Part shown: one piece after another, positions 32,358 through 43,150 of the stretch
How the letters are laid out: each line of letters starts with the position of its first letter
Position numbering within the stretch: the first letter of the stretch is position 1
Source of the DNA: Simmondsia chinensis
Lineage: Eukaryota; Streptophyta; Magnoliopsida; Caryophyllales; Simmondsiaceae
Assembly: GCA_018398585.1 (NCBI GenBank)
Contig: JAGTTD010000016.1
Location: forward strand, 21,561,212 to 21,625,211
Length of the DNA: 64,000 nucleotides
Reading direction: 5' to 3'
Notes under the pieces: model-generated
What the model was told of the DNA's origin: nothing
Seen by the model: the letters and a program-made list of their open reading frames with translations, nothing else
Databases searched by the model: none
Program-made: the position numbers and the translations under genes

Positions 32358-35300
32358 ATCCCTTACAAAGGATACAAGCGAAAGAGAACAAAGAAGAATA
32401 AATTGGGCAAAGGGAGTTCAGTTTTTCAGTGTCGATGTCTCACGACTTCAATCATCACCTAATGTAACCCAAGTTTAGGACCAACATCTTGCAAGGTGAC
32501 TTTAATTTTGAACCTCACAAGGGGTTGTATAGTCTTCCACTTGGACACACACCAAACTTTAGATCTTGGCGACTCCTGCGGTTTGGCGCATTTTATCGGC
32601 CATGCGCTCGTCCTAGATATTCATGCCTCTAGAAGGCAAGTCTTAAGCATTCATAGGGAGCGGCCACACTCCCACACCTATATAGGTAGATCCCATCAAG
32701 TGCGTGTTACCGTGCACCACCAAACATATAGCTATGGGTCCATTAAGAGCTAGAGCTCAAACTTACTCCTTGGTAACATAATGACAACTCATGAGATTTG
32801 GCGCGTTTTATCAGCCATGCGCTCGTCCTGTATATTTATAGGCACTCTAGAAGGCAAGTCTTGAACCTTCATAGGGAGCGGCCAGACTCCCACATCTACA
32901 TAGGTGGATCCCATCAAGTGTGTGTTACTGCACACCACCAAACATATGGATATGGGTTCATTAAGAACTAAAGCTCAACCTCACCCCCGGTAACATACAA
33001 ACATTGTCCATCAAGTGCTAGCCTCGCTTACACCACCAAACATATGGTTATGGACCTGTCTCCGCACTGTCACACCATAGGAAGGGACAACATAAAACAC
33101 AGTGCATTTCTTGAATGAAACTATGACTTTTCACATTGAACCTGTTAAAACCAGGTTGGATACATCACAGTTTATTCATGTATAGATTTTAGTCATGTCC
33201 CCCTCGATGTTTTTTCAATCAATGGATCCACAAGGTTCTTTTCAGACCTTATACAATCTAGTGATATTACTTTCTTTCGAGTAAATCGTTTACAATCATA
33301 TGTCTGAGACGAATAGGTCTCCTCTTGCCAAACCCATCAAGTGTACAGTGTCCACACTGCCAGTCATGGACTATAGGTTAGGTTAAAGCATCATGCTCAA
33401 CCATCATACATGGCATTTCACACTGTATTACAACAAAGCAGTACTTGAGAGTTGACCATTGCCAACGTCAATCACGAGTTGTTCTTATGCCCACATTGAG
33501 ATATCTGCAACGAGCTATTAAACAACTAGCTCCATTGCCTACCAACTTCAACAAAAGCCAATATAACACAATAGCGAAGCAAATATCATATCAATAAAAT
33601 CATATCTCCGCCCTAAGTACTCAAATAGTACACATCATACGTATATCGTACACACAGTTGGCACGAAAATATATACCGCAAACTTGTCAATCCACATATC
33701 ATCACAATTGTGAAATATTATTATCTCAAATCAATTGAATCACCACCCAGTTTAGGTCACAAAAGACTATATGCCCATTTTCATCGTACTTAGAGTACAT
33801 GCATTATTATCGTTAAGGGTAGTCCATGTACTATCAATATTGTATCAAATATTTGGTGATCTCAAGAAAAAGAGGTACAAGAGACCATAATTCACAAAGT
33901 GCCTTTTACAGTTCAACTTAAGGCAACCTAAGCCTCTGCAAGGCTCTCGAGCCCAAGTGCTAGCATCGTCAAGCTATTTACACTGACTTTGGGCAGTCAC
34001 CAAAATGATATTTTCATCATAATCAATTTCCATGAGCTAGCTATAATTAGAAAACATTGGCAAAAACACAATAATCAAAAAGATTATGATCAAACAACAT
34101 ATCTTATAGGCTCTCAAGCGCTCTTCCAACCCCCATAATGGAATGTCTCACACTACATTCTTAAGCCGTTCAATTTTTCTATCTGCTAACTCAATCTTTA
34201 AGGATAACTAAACAATGCAGGCTTCAGAGAGGTGTCACAGCATATAGCTCACTAATGAGCCTAAATACATTGTCATTAGTAAAATATCTCTCATTGACAT
34301 CAGACATCCAACACAACAAGAAGTCTATTACAATGTAAACCCCATTCATAGTACTTCACTAGTACCTCAACAGTTTAACTAGATCACTTCAATATTCATC
34401 ATTTGAATCAATTTATGTAGACTAGGTCCACCACTGACATATGAAATAATAGGATGAATGTTGAGTTTTTCATCAAACCATAATGCTATCAATCACTTTA
34501 GCGTATTTAGCTTATGACGCGATGCCACATTTTTCTCCTCATCAAGTGAACATTAAGGTCATATAGTATGTCATCCAAATGACCAACATGAGCATACAAC
34601 ATATGACAATAACCCAAATAAGATATCTAGACACAAGCTAAATGCCAAGCCTATGATTTATCAGAGTTCTTATATGACCTGCATCTTACCCTTTTCACAA
34701 AGACTTGAAAAGAAGACACAAAACAATGATCCTAAGGGCATATAAGTCTCCGAGGACAACACAAGTCCACATATGACTCAAAATATATCATGTTTTTCCA
34801 ACTATAAACTGAAAAATCAGCAAAACAATCCAAAAAAAACCCAGCATTATACTAGTATGGACAGAAACATTCCGCAGCTAAATGTCATAATCTGCAGTAT
34901 GTACACAACATACAGCAGTTGCACATCATAGCAAGTATTAGTCCAGTACTACAAAATCCAGTATGTAAAAGTCCATAATAACATGGTATATCAACATCTT
35001 ATAGCAGCTAACCGACATGTAGCAAAAACATACAGGCCAAACTAAACATGCAGCATCATATGCAGCTCGCAAACAGTCCATAAACAACACGTTTATCATT
35101 ACTTCAAGCAACAAATAACAACATGCCAACTTGCTTCAAACATAGTCATGGGAAACACATGAGACACATCAACATGGAGGCTAATACACAAAATCATATT
35201 TGACTAAAGATAGTCGAATTGCGACGGCACTATCCAGGGTTTAATAAAGATCATACAAGGAGTTATATATATATATATATATTATTCAAGAACCCTCAAA

Positions 35301-37003
35301 ACCACAGGTTGTTCTATAAATGTTTCTCCCTAAATATCATAATTCAAGAATTTGTTATTCTTTCAACACCTAAGAGAGCCCACTAGCACCCACTCATTAT
35401 CGAGTTTGTCTCACTATCAATAAGCACTCTCGAAACAAGTGCATTTGTAGTTTCACAACGTCATCAAGGATTTTAGATTTTTCCTGTACTAGGGATGTAC
35501 TTATTCAAATACAAAGTGTTCATCCAAAAGGTAGAAATATAGTAAGGGAAACCTTCGTACGCTAGAGACCCCCACACTTAGAGGTAGTGGATATTAGAAA
35601 CGTAACTTTTTCAAGTTAAGGTATTCTATCTAACCTTTAAATTAGATTCTCTTTAAAGTTAGCAATAGCAACAGATTTTCTACCACAACCTCGAGGGCAA
35701 CTTAGGGCCAACAAGCATCATATTCATCATGTCCTGAAGCATTTATTTTAGAACAATCTTTCTTGAGGAAGATGGTATATCATTAATCACTTATATTAGA
35801 CCTAATCCCTTCAATATTACGGTCTTATATAATGTAACCATTATTATCCATTTGACACTAACCCCACACTTTTGCTAGCTCATGCCAATATTCACAAGGG
35901 CGTGAGTTTAACCCTCACAAAATAGATTAAATATGGGAACATTTCAAAATGGGATTTTTAACAGATGATATGTCCATCTGATCTCAACGTGAAATTGCAA
36001 CATACATGCAAACAACAATATATATATAAGACAAATATTAAGTTTCAAGTCGTCATCTAAACCTTGCCCATCCTCAGATTTCTCCGCGCTACTACATAAG
36101 CATTTTCCATGATAAATGCTTTAAGCTTTTTAGGCATTAATGTTAAAAATATCTTACTAGGCATTTTATTTCCTTCCCTTTAAGATCTAATTAAGTGGGC
36201 CATATATGTTTTTCTTTTTGATCCCTTTTAGCTCATTTAGATCCCATGTTATTAATAGTTCAAACAGGTCTGACAAAAATAACAGCCCAAATTACCATTT
36301 CCTTTCGTGCTTCATTGAGCCTTTGACATCCTTACTTCCACCCGGTTGACACTTTCATAAGCCCAGTTAAAATTTCTTTTCTTTTATTGTTAACATCTCG
36401 GTTTCTTTTTTTTTTTTTTTTTTTTTTTTTGAACGAAGAAACCCTGGCAAGCTTTCTCTCTCTCTTTCTCTCAACCACCCCCACCACGGTCGGCACTGAG
36501 CCGCTGAACAGGGGCACCACAACTCTCCTAGACCACGATCAACACAACCCCAGGTGGAGCACAAAGGCTTCCTGACCACCAACGAATCAACGGAGTTGCC
36601 GCTCCATCCCGCTGCCTCGGCAGACTTCATTGGCAGCTAACTACCAAGCACTACCACCCTTTGGCACCGACTGCCACCACCAACAACAACTCAGATCTGC
36701 CACAATCGACGCTGACCATGCCGCAAACTATCGTGGGCGAAAACACGGCTGCCATTGTGAGCCGATTTCGCACCAGTCTTCATCGGATGATTTCCCCATT
36801 TTCATGGTTTTCTTCTATTAATTTACTAACTAATCATACATGCAGTAGCAATTTTAATACACTTTTGATGTAAGTCTCAATAGTTCGTTATCGATAAATA
36901 TCATTCTTATTCTGATTCAATATCTCTGCAGATTCGATTTCAATTATGAACTGGACTAGGAATAGTCATGTTCTAAATTACTCAAAAAATTCATCTTTTA
37001 GAT
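32358..37003 (-). other. Non-coding interior of the nested element
   Basis: No gene is seen in 4.6 kb. 32581-32760 and 32796-33000 are a direct repeat with a 215-bp period (GCCATGCGCTCGTCCT, GGAGCGGCCACACTCCCACA, CACCACCAAACATAT), with a partial third unit to 33055. Athila-like CCCCACACTT words (complement of AAGTGTGGGG) occur near 35570 and 35868. A T(24) tract is at 36407-36430 and a GC-richer segment at 36470-36780. In element orientation this last segment is just downstream of the 5' LTR and could be a leader. Confidence 0.6.
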
Positions 37004-37746
37004 TGTAAGAAAAATTGCCTAATCGCAATAGAAAATTTCACCAAATTATAGTAAATAGTTAGTAAAATTTCAGTAGATAATTTTACTAAAAATAGCTGGA
37101 AATCTAGAGCGAATTTCCAGTAAAATAACAGTGAAAATTATCTAAACATATCAATTAAATAATTGTTAGAAAATTGATAAATATTTAATCATAGCAATGA
37201 AAAGAGAGAGTAATTAGAAAGATCTCACAAATGATGATATCGTGCCGTGGTAAATTCCATTGTCCTAAAAGACGATTTCGCCTTTGTTCCGGTGCACACA
37301 GTATAACCGGCGGCCGTCCTCTAGGATTAGCATGATCCGACTCTTAACATGCACTCGTTAATTGCCGGGTAGGAGTTCCTTAAACTTTGCCCAAATTTTA
37401 GGAGAGAGAAAAAACCGAGAGAGAGAGAGAGAGTGAGAGGTTGTTTGTTTTTGGTTGTAGCTAATGGCATATACATAGTGTAGAAAATGGTAACAAGCAT
37501 TAAAAAAACGGGTGCAATGAATTCCAACGGCTATAAACGTTAACAAGCATTAAGTCATCGGCTATAATGGATTCCAACGGCTATAAACCGACGTAATAAA
37601 TTTCAACGGCAATATTGTCATTTAATTCCCAACGGTCACAATTTTAATGACCCTAAACGACTAATAACGATAAACGGCCGGTAAATAGGCACAATTGGAA
37701 TATTTTTCCATAACACTTAAGTTGAGCTTGTATCAATTTTCTAACA
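37004..37746 (-). repeat. 5' LTR of the nested element with MSA-type boxes
   Basis: 743 bp; ends TGTAAGAAAAATTG and CAATTTTCTAACA are inverted copies of each other. Three perfect matches to the MSA consensus YCYAACGGYYA lie at 37523-37533, 37573-37583 and 37628-37638, upstream of the TATA-like region (about 37469-37478) in element orientation. Confidence 0.85.
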
Positions 37747-37751
37747 ATAAA

Positions 37752-38004
37752 GGGGATAATATTCTTTACATAGGAAAATAGTAGTTCGAGGTATTATTAG
37801 TTAGTTAGAGATATTATTAGTCTGTTAATGATTGTTAGCTATAATAACTTGTATTAGTTGTAATATGAACAACAATGATCAAACAAACACTTTTCTCATC
37901 TATCCCTCTCTTTTCTCACCCCCTTCTTCTAATTCTTTTTCTCATCTCACTCTAACTCACAACCCTAACCCTAAACTAGGTTACAACCCCAATTGGTTGT
38001 AACA
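37752..38004 (+). repeat. 3' LTR remainder of the non-autonomous element
   Basis: Continues the LTR begun at 31594-31609 and ends GGTTGTAACA. It has AACCCTAACCCTAAA, which resembles telomere repeat units but belongs to the LTR. Similarity to the 5' LTR is high. Confidence 0.9.
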
Positions 38005-39014
38005 GACCGGCAATTTAAAGTCATCGAAAGAGCACAAAGTTGAAAAGTATGCCTTGCTTTCAATTTTACGTTTCTTTCTCTAGCATTAATGCTTTCAGTT
38101 TTACGTTTCTTTCTCTAGCATTAATGCATACTTCCAGGATCAGTACTTGTGTCATTTCTTTTCTTTTAACTCCCCTTGTAATTGGTTCGAAATTTCTTTG
38201 GAATATAAGCAATCTGCGTGTTGCTGCCGGTGTTCGAGAATACATTATGTCCTTTATGCTTTTTGGCATATTTCTAACATTTTTCCTACAGTGAATTTAA
38301 GTAGTGACGTTGAATGAGTTGATCTTAAATCGGCAATCGAAGTTTGTTCGCTCCATCTAAATCATGTTATATTTGATCCTGATTGAGTTATCTTTGAGTC
38401 AAGGTTGCCTGGCTAATTACTAAATGAATCGGGCTCAAGGAAGGTTATAAAGCCCTCAAGTTTATCTTCGCCCTAATTCTCATCTCTGAGCATTCAATGT
38501 GTAGACCCCAATTAAAGTAAAATGCCTGATGTTTAAAAATTTTATTATTTACGTACTTTATGTTTTAATAGGGTCAATTTTATTGATATCACTATAATAT
38601 CCGTTGAAAATGTTGATATTATACATGATTAAATATGGTAATTTTAGTGAAAATTAATTGAATGGAAAAAAAAAAAAAAAAAAAAAACCTTATCAAATTC
38701 TCAAGTAAGATACTTAATCTTGCGAAACCATACATCATATCAATAGTTGTGGACAAAAAACCATCATATTATGATAGAGACACATAAATTCATGTTCAAC
38801 ATCAAAATTTTCAATAAAAATCCACTCAATTTAATATATGATATTTGATTGATAAAACTTTTAGCACTTCGGTACCTAGTGATATAGTTATTAAATGTTA
38901 AATGTACCTTATTGCATATATTAAAATGTGAAAAATGTGAATGATAAATCATCGAACTTCCACTACGTCTATAAATTTAACCTGGAACTGCAACACTCCA
39001 CTCATAAACAAAAC
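38005..39014 (+). promoter_or_regulatory. Upstream region of the receptor kinase gene (copy 2)
   Basis: Homologous to copy 1 at 10350-10890 and 17728-18070. A CTATAAAT box at 38969-38976 lies about 40 bp before the start codon and is a plausible TATA box, implying a very short leader. An A(20+) tract is at 38666-38688. A 37-bp segment with TTTTACGTTTCTTTCTCTAG is tandemly duplicated at 38066-38128, absent in copy 1. No promoter activity can be asserted. Confidence 0.55.
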
Positions 39015-42000
39015 ATGAGTAATCCAACAAAGCAGCCAAGGTTTCTATACTCCTTATCGATTGCTCTCTTCTTACAAACTCTTGTAGTTACAACCTCCAT
39101 TGACAGTCAAGGAAACGAGACTGATTACTTGGCCTTATTGGACATCAAGGCCAAATTAACTCAAGACCCTCTTGGAGTTGTAGCCTCATGGAATGATTCT
39201 ATGCATCACTGTCTATGGCCAGGCATCATCTGTGGTCATAAGCACCAACGGGTAAATTTGTTGAATCTCTCTTCTAGTGGCTTGGTTGGCACTATTTCTC
39301 CTTCCATTGGAAATCTTACTTTTCTACATAGTATATTGCTTCACAACAACACCCTTCATGGCCAAATCCCTCCTCAAATAGGTCGTCTATCTAGGCTCAA
39401 GACGCTTTCCCTTAAAAACAACTCCTTGGAGGGACAAATCCCAGCAAACTTATCAAGATGCTTTTGTCTACTAAGACTCGAATTTAGTCACAATCGCCTT
39501 GTAGGAAGCATCCCCATTGAACTTGGTTCATTGTCCAAGCTTCAAATTCTTGATATTAGCAACAACAATTTGACAAGGAATATCCAAGTGATAGGAAATT
39601 TAACCTCTTTGCAAGTCATTTGGATCGCAAACAATCCTTTTAGGGGAAGCATCCCTAACTCCATTGGAAATTTTAAGAGCCTTTCAATTCTTGCTAGTGA
39701 AATGACCAAATTGTGCGGTATGATCCCTATATCGATTTATAACCTATCCTTACTCACTGTGCTCTCTTTGGGACATAACCAGCTCATAGGGCGTCTTCCT
39801 CCAAACCTAGGGCTCAATCTTCCTCGTCTCCAGTTTTTGGATTTAGCTGAGAACTTCCTCACCGGGCAGATTCCCATGTCATTATGTAATCTTTCCAAAA
39901 TCGAGATCCTTGAACTGCAAGGCAATAAGTTCACAGGAAATCTATCCACTAATCATTTCATCAATCTTCCACGTCTATCCAAGCTAGTCCTTGGCAATAA
40001 TCACCTAGGTACAGGACAATCCAATGACTTGAATTTTCTTAAGAGTCTTGTGAACTGCACCCAATTGCAAGTTTTGGAACTGCGTGTAAATAATTTTGGT
40101 GGTGCCTTGCCCTCTTCTATTTCTAATTTATCCACAAGTCTAAATATTTTACGGCTTGAAATAAATCGGATATCTGGGAGTATCCCTTCAGGAATAGGCA
40201 ACCTTATCGGTCTAACCAAGTTGATGTTAGGATTAAACAAATTCACAGGCAGCATTCCTGAGGATATTGGTATGCTTAAAGAATTGTCTTGGGGTACCTT
40301 TGGCACAAACAACTTATCTGGATATATTCCTCGTCTTTGGGAAACTTATCTCAGTTGACTATATTGTCTTTAAGAAATAATAGATTACAAGGAGCAATAC
40401 CTTCAAGCCTTGGAAAGTGCAAAAGTTTGTTAGGTTTAGAACTTTCCAATAATGGCCTAACAGGAGCTATACCTCGTGAACTTTTCTTTCCTTCTGAGCT
40501 TTCCATTGGGCTATGGTTAAACGGGAACCGATTGACAGGCACACTTCCTCCGGAAGTCGGTTTGCTGCGGCACCTATCAATACTAGACATATCTAACAAC
40601 CACCTCTTTGGTGAAATTCCAAGTAGCATTGGTGACTGTTCTAGCCTAATGGAGCTGAGAATGGCAAATAATTTCTTTTTTGGGTCACTTCCTCCATCAT
40701 TGTCCGCTCTAAAAGGTGTTGCAATGGTTGATCTTTCTTATAATAATTTTTCAGGCACGATCCCAAGTTACTTCTCAAGTCTTAACCTAACAGCACTAAA
40801 CATATCCTTTAATGACTTGGAGGGGGAGGTTCCGGTAGGAGGCATTTTCAAGAATCCCACTAACGTGTCAGTTCTCGGGAACAAGAGGCTATGTGGAGGG
40901 ATAGTTAATCTACATCTTCCAAGATGTCCTACCAGAGATTCAAACTTAAAGGAAAGGAGAAGAAGTCGAGTATTGATAGTGGCAATCTTAGTCCCATTTG
41001 TTTTTTTTACTATGGCGACAATCATTTGGGTTGTGTTTTATTTGAAAAAGAGAGAGAAAAATACATCCGGGGAGCCTCTTTCAATGGATCCATTTCCCCA
41101 AGTGTCATATCATTCGATCTTTAAAGCTACTAATGAGTTTTCACCAAGGAATTTGGTGGGTGCTTGTTCATTTGGCTCGGTATACAAGGGGTTGTTAAAT
41201 TTGAGTGGAAATGAAACAATGTACGCGATTAAAGCACTTGACTTACAACACTGAGGCGCATTTAGGAGTTTCATGGCAGAGTGTAAAGCCATGAGGAACA
41301 TCCGTCACAGAAATCTAGTACGAGTCATATCTGCTTGCTCAAGTATAGATTTTCAAGGGAATGATTTTAAAGCTTTAGTTTACGAGTATATGACCCAAGG
41401 AAGTCTTGATAAATGGCTGAATTGCTGGTCACAGCCACAGTCACAGTCAGAGAGAAGTCAAGTTCATAATTTAGATCTTCTCCAACGAGTGAACATTATG
41501 ATTGATGTAGCAAGTGCACTAGAGTATCTCCATGATGAATGTCAAATTCCAGTTATTCATTGTGATCTAAAGCCGAGCAACTTTCTACTCGACAATGATA
41601 TGGTTGGTCATGTTGGAGATTTTGGGTTAGCGAGGCGTCTCCCTGAGCTCAAAGATCAGATCCGCAACAGCTCATTTGGAGTTCAAGGAACTATTGGGTA
41701 TGCACCTCCAGGTGGGTATTGCATTACTTTCATATTCAAAGGTTATTGAGTAGAGGTGGCCAAGTTGACTAGATCTCAACCTGCCTAGATACTCGGCTCG
41801 GGTTGGGTTAGGTAAGTTGACTTGAGCACATGTTCGAGTCTAACACAAATGGTCTTGACCTTACTCGATTTGTTGAGTGATCTCGTTTGTAGGTTCAGTT
41901 GAGTCTAACTAGACAAGATCATACTAGTCTCGGCAGGTTAGACCAAGTTGAACCTGGGTTGACTTAATCTGATCAAAAGAAATCAAATTTATGTCTTCTT

Positions 42001-42590
42001 ATTGACCCATGTCAAACCCACCTTGTGCTAGTTATGTGTCTATTGATAGGTTGGGTTGATTGGAGTCAAGAAAAAAATTGTACCCGTGACACAATATATT
42101 TATCATTAAAACCACTAGTCGGTCGACTAGTTGGTCACGTCTAAAGGTTATCGTTACTTGTTTTTATATTTGTCTTATTTTCCTTTTTTCCCCCAAACAT
42201 GGGGTTTTGGTGTCAGAATATGGCCTAGGCAGTGAAGAATCCACAAAGGGTGACATATACAGTTTTGGAATAATTTTGCTCGAGATAATGACAGGGAAGA
42301 GTCCAACTGACCCAACATTTGAGAATGGCCTCGACCTTCACAACTATGTCAAAATGGCTCTACCTGATAGGCTAATGGAGATAGTAGATCCAATACTTGT
42401 ATGTGATGAAAACGGATGCACCACCATAAATCAGAAACAAAAGGAGTACATTACATTGATGATGCAAACTGGGCAGGCTTGCTCTACGGAGTCCTCAAGA
42501 GATCGTATGGATGTTAGAGATATCATAAATTACATGAAATCTGCTAAAGAAATCTTTCTCAATACACGAGTTAGGGCTGCAGATTGTTGA
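39015..42590 (+). pseudogene. Class XII LRR receptor-like kinase, two exons, two disabling changes
   Basis: Exon 1 39015-41711, exon 2 42217-42590, about 1020 residues when read through, the usual length for Xa21/EFR-type kinases. Order: signal peptide (LYSLSIALFLQTLVVTTS), LRR N-cap (DYLALLDIKAKLTQDPLGVV, SWNDSMHHCLW), about 20 LRRs (NxLxGxIPxxIGxLxxL), membrane helix (VLIVAILVPFVFFTMATIIW), kinase. Kinase marks: P-loop GACSFGSV, AIK lysine, IHCDLKPSN (non-RD), DFGLAR, PPEYG. Known role of the class: plasma-membrane sensing of microbial patterns. Breaks: one base missing after 40330, and TGA at 41252-41254 where arginine (CGA) is expected. The start at 39015 is chosen because it opens the signal peptide and is shared with copy 1. 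Sequencing error is the alternative to pseudogenisation. Confidence 0.88.
41712..42216 (+). other. Kinase gene intron with repeat-like filler
   Basis: Donor CCAG/GTGGGT and acceptor GTGTCAG/AATATGG give the phase needed to read PPEYGLGSE across the junction, the conserved intron position of this class. About 41750-42060 holds repeated words such as AAGTTGACT, GGGTTGGGTTAGG and TTGAGTCTAAC, resembling a decayed small transposon; clear ends were not found. Confidence 0.8.
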
Positions 42591-42689
42591 GATATATATT
42601 ATTTTTTATTTTCTTTTTTATTATAGTAAGTAAATATATGTAACTAAGCTTCTTATTAATAAGGCATTTAGTTCTGTCCTTTCTAGGAA

Positions 42690-43150
42690 GAGAACTTTAG
42701 TACAATTAGTGTTTTTTTATTTTCCTTTGATGAATTATAAATAGTTTATCTTTGTAATGACATGGTATCTGGTTTTTCACTTCTTCCACATATTTCAGTT
42801 TTTACATGATATCAATGCAAGTTACACTCATCTAAAATAGTCTTCTTCTATCCTCATAATTTTGCCATTTCTCATCCTCAGTAACAATACCGGATGCCAT
42901 GTCAGGCTCTACTTCAGTCCTAGGATCCATGACAGGGGGAATTAATAATACAAGATGCCCTTATTATCTTAATCCTTGGTATCATCCCGGGCTAAATTTG
43001 GTCTCCAATGTCTTAACTAGACCGAATTACCAGTCGTATAAGTGGTCTATTCAAAAAGCGTTGAAGGTGAAGCAAAAGCTTGGTTTCGTTGATGGTTCAA
43101 TTGAGAAATCAAATGAAGATTCATGCAACTACAAAAACTTGAGTCCTTAT
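42690..43150 (+). pseudogene. Old copia copy: leader and gag N-terminus
   Basis: 42899-43150 reads YYLNPWYHPGLNLVSNVLTR, YKWSIQKALKVKQKLGFVDG, the gag start typical of this copia group. TGATATCAATGC at 42805-42816 resembles a primer site, with ACA before it as an LTR end, so 42690-42804 may be part of a 5' LTR; no matching 3' LTR supports this. Gag is cut at 43150 by the younger element and resumes at 48313. It lies 100-300 bp after the kinase gene stop. Confidence 0.65.

Larger units (their letters stand above)
31610..37746 (-). mobile_element. Large non-coding LTR retroelement (LARD-like), nested
   Basis: LTRs 31610-32357 and 37004-37746 flank 4.6 kb without any gag or pol. The target duplication ATAAA is perfect (31605-31609 and 37747-37751) and lies inside the 3' LTR of the host element. 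The LTR is related to that of the coding copia element at 60153 (shared TGTTAGAAAA start and a conserved stretch with CCCGGCAATTAACGAG, AGAGTCGGAT, GCAGAGGCGAAA, CTTTTAGGACAGTGG). That fixes its orientation as minus and suggests copia enzymes could have moved it. The polypurine tract is weak. Confidence 0.82.
30180..38004 (+). mobile_element. Short non-autonomous LTR element, carrying a nested element
   Basis: LTRs of about 267 bp: 5' LTR 30180-30446; 3' LTR split into 31594-31609 and 37752-38004 by the element at 31610-37746. The target duplication GACCG is perfect (30175-30179 and 38005-38009), and copy 1 has the empty site (GGACCAGCAATTT near 10350). A tRNA-iMet-like primer site (TGGTATTAGAG) and a polypurine tract are present. 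Internal sequence is only about 1.15 kb, encoding a short gag-like coil, an RRM-like domain and an unassigned ORF, with no RT or integrase, so it would need enzymes from elsewhere to move. Confidence 0.88.

Noticed and set aside
32581..33055. CRISPR-like spaced repeat
   Set aside because: Units are 215 bp, diverged, and in a plant retroelement; no short repeat with unique spacers.
36332..36873. Several overlapping ORFs near the T-tract of the nested element
   Set aside because: They come from a homopolymer and a GC-richer leader-like segment; no domain is seen and all frames are equally open.
37960..37980. Telomere-like AACCCTAACCCTAAA
   Set aside because: Only two units, and the same stretch is in the other LTR copy (30405-30420), so it is part of the LTR and not an interstitial telomere.
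38928..39014. In-frame upstream codons before the kinase ATG
   Set aside because: The extra 29 residues are not signal-peptide-like, overlap the TATA region, and the family and copy 1 start at the ATG kept here.
41750..42060. Possible extra exon in the kinase intron
   Set aside because: No open frame continues the kinase, while the splice sites used restore the PPEYG motif exactly; the filler is repeat-like.
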